Of a stretch of DNA of 64,000 nucleotides, positions 62,926 to 64,000 are shown in pieces. This DNA is from Vreelandella neptunia (GTDB taxonomy: Bacteria > Pseudomonadota > Gammaproteobacteria > Pseudomonadales > Halomonadaceae). The position numbers were made by a program, and so were the translations under genes. The stretch spans positions 1-64,000 of the forward strand of contig NZ_JAKVTW010000008.1 in NCBI RefSeq assembly GCF_022489065.1. The letters run 5' to 3'. Within the stretch, counting starts at the first letter, position 1. The number at the start of each line of letters is the position of its first letter. The notes below the pieces were generated by a model. The model did no database searches and had not been told where the DNA came from. It saw nothing but the letters and a program-made list of their open reading frames with translations.

Positions 62926-63227
62926 GTAGGGCAAAGTAGGTGGGGTAGGGCAAAATCCCATACTGACCAACTGGGAAAAAACATATACCCATTAACTAAA
63001 AACTACTTCTTTTATTTTCTCTACCTAATGTTGTTATTTAGACCTACTTTGACCTACTCCATTCACCATAAACCTCACAACCACGGGCCTTACAGCATGT
63101 AGTGCAACGTGTAGGGCAACCCTAAATTCGAGCCTATGCCCTACCCTCCCCTACTCAAACCGCAATAAAAAACCCGGCACGACTGGCCGGGTGTGAGTGT
63201 TAAGGTAGCGGGCAACGTGTAGGGCGA
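62926..63227. repeat. Iteron-like GTAGGGCAA repeats
   Basis: Plus-strand copies: GTAGGGCAA at 62926-62934, 62945-62953 and 63111-63119, GTAGTGCAA at 63099-63107 and GTAGGGCGA at 63219-63227. Minus-strand copies: GTAGGTCAA within 63041-63057 and GTAGGGCA at 63137-63144. The clustering next to a replication-type helicase gene suggests an origin or regulator-binding array, which is inference. Confidence 0.6.
63167..63192 (-). terminator. Rho-independent terminator after the VapE-type gene
   Basis: A stem ACCCGGC/GCCGGGT with a 7-base loop is followed on the minus strand by TTTTTATTG. It lies 38 bases past the stop of the VapE-type gene and separates replication from packaging genes. Confidence 0.8.
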
Positions 63228-63229
63228 CT

Positions 63230-64000
63230 CTAACCTAAGCTGGCAAAGCCGCTTACCATGGGTTTGGGCACCATAAATCTAGTGACGCCATTAGACATGC
63301 GAGAATCACAACCGCGCTCACGCAATACTGCACCGGCCTCCCTCGCCTGCGCATTGGTGGGCTTATCAAAGCCAATGGTTTTTAGCACCTCGCTGGCTGT
63401 CCTTCTCTCCCAATAATTAGCAGGAGACTCCCAAGCCAGCCCAGTCTCTACCAGCTCGCGGATACTGCTAACGACTCGATGACCACGGTTAAGCTTTTCT
63501 AGCTCGGTTTCTTCATCACGAGTAAGCCACCATTTCTCGCCACAGCGCCATAGCTCCACGACTTGCGCCCATACTTGTTGCATATCAATACCGTGTAGGG
63601 AATTGATACGCTCAACCGCTACTGTCCAAAAGCGAGTGTTGCCGGTTTCATCGACCAAAAATTGGCTATCGTTCACACTGGCAAAGAAGACGGTTCGTCG
63701 CTGATATTCAGACTCTAAGCGGTCATACGGGCGACGCACCTTATCCATGTCGGCGGTGATAAAACCCTTGATACGAGCAACATCAGCCTTGCGAAAACTG
63801 CCATCCAGCTCGCCCAGCTCCACCAGCCAATGCGTGATAGCGCCAAGCACTGAATCTTTATTAGCAGGGTCTAAAAGGTGATCCACTTTGATAGCCGTTT
63901 CTCTTAGCTGCACATCGCTAACAAGTGACTTGAGCCAATCTGATTTGCCGATAGATTGCGGCCCTTGTAGGGTCAACACGCCTCGGGTTCTAAAGCCTCG
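63230..64000 (-). CDS. VapE-family helicase/ATPase, partial
   Basis: The C-terminal 256 residues of a protein that continues past the right edge of the window; the frame is open through base 64000. Seen: a Walker A-like LQGPQSIGKSDWLKSL, the VapE signature GELDGSFRKADVARIKGFIT, RRPYDRLESEYQRRTVFFAS and DETGNTRFWTV, then a C-terminal DNA-binding-like region. VapE proteins (PF05272) are superfamily 3-like helicases of prophages and phage satellites that act in element replication. The N-terminal primase part, if present, is outside the window. Confidence 0.85.
   Translation of the reverse strand, partial: RGFRTRGVLTLQGPQSIGKSDWLKSLVSDVQLRETAIKVDHLLDPANKDSVLGAITHWLVELGELDGSFRKADVARIKGFITADMDKVRRPYDRLESEYQRRTVFFASVNDSQFLVDETGNTRFWTVAVERINSLHGIDMQQVWAQVVELWRCGEKWWLTRDEETELEKLNRGHRVVSSIRELVETGLAWESPANYWERRTASEVLKTIGFDKPTNAQAREAGAVLRERGCDSRMSNGVTRFMVPKPMVSGFASLG

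Larger units (their letters stand above)
62695..63229. other. AT-rich non-coding region of the phage-like element with repeats
   Basis: A 535-base gap between the VapE-type gene and the possible small terminase. It is AT-rich, shows no convincing gene, and carries a cluster of GTAGGGCAA-like repeats in both orientations and a terminator. It should also hold the promoter for the terminase operon. A plus-strand AAGGAGAT followed by ATG-AAC-TGA near 62791-62819 is not a usable gene. Confidence 0.6.

Overview
The window is bacterial chromosome from a moderately high-GC gammaproteobacterium. Protein character, gene order (ybaB-recR after dnaX; an rnd/ycgL/ycgN group) and an acidic PstS suggest a Halomonas-like marine or halophilic species. 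That placement is inferred from protein resemblance only; no database was searched.

Layout. (1) 1-6.9 kb is an acyl-CoA catabolism cluster: acyl-CoA dehydrogenase, short-chain dehydrogenase, AMP-forming acyl-CoA synthetase, a TetR regulator and a divergent thiolase. A permease follows. (2) 8-16.6 kb is an arsenic-resistance island: a chemoreceptor next to an ArsC-type reductase, arsH broken by one in-frame stop, acr3, an FMN reductase, a small CC-motif protein, a second MFS exporter, and the arsJ/GAPDH pair. Two similar palindromes look like ArsR-type operators, but no arsR lies in the window. (3) 16.7-21.3 kb is the phosphate operon pstSCAB with a PHO box; it directly follows the arsenate-handling genes. 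(4) 21.3-36.9 kb is mostly housekeeping: TauE/SafE exporter, Bcr/CflA exporter, an mlaA/PP2C/STAS signalling operon, a KAS III-like enzyme, hrpA, fadD, a class II amidotransferase and oligopeptidase B. PsrA-like palindromes precede fadD and the acyl-CoA dehydrogenase.

(5) 36.9-47.5 kb is a probable light/cyclic-di-GMP locus. A 1521-residue CheB-CheR-PAS-GGDEF-EAL fusion, an output-less bacteriophytochrome and its heme oxygenase form one tightly packed operon. Divergently beside it is a membrane protein carrying a LOV domain with the photoactive-cysteine motif, plus GGDEF and EAL. One locus therefore joins probable red/far-red and blue-light sensing to c-di-GMP turnover. (6) 47.6-58.6 kb holds an unrecognised 51-residue repeat protein followed by conserved housekeeping genes: ycgN, acpH, ycgL, rnd, recR, ybaB, dnaX, grxD, argF, tRNA-Ala, a uvrY/gacA-type regulator, uvrC and pgsA.

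(7) 58.7-64 kb is a tRNA cluster (Gly, Cys, Leu, with degenerate Gly and Leu copies). It is followed by the end of a phage-like element, all on the minus strand: a VapE-type helicase running off the window, a repeat-rich non-coding region, a possible small terminase, a large terminase and five small genes reaching almost to tRNA-Leu. No portal, capsid or tail gene separates the terminase from the tRNA, so this end looks like a phage satellite or a deleted prophage.
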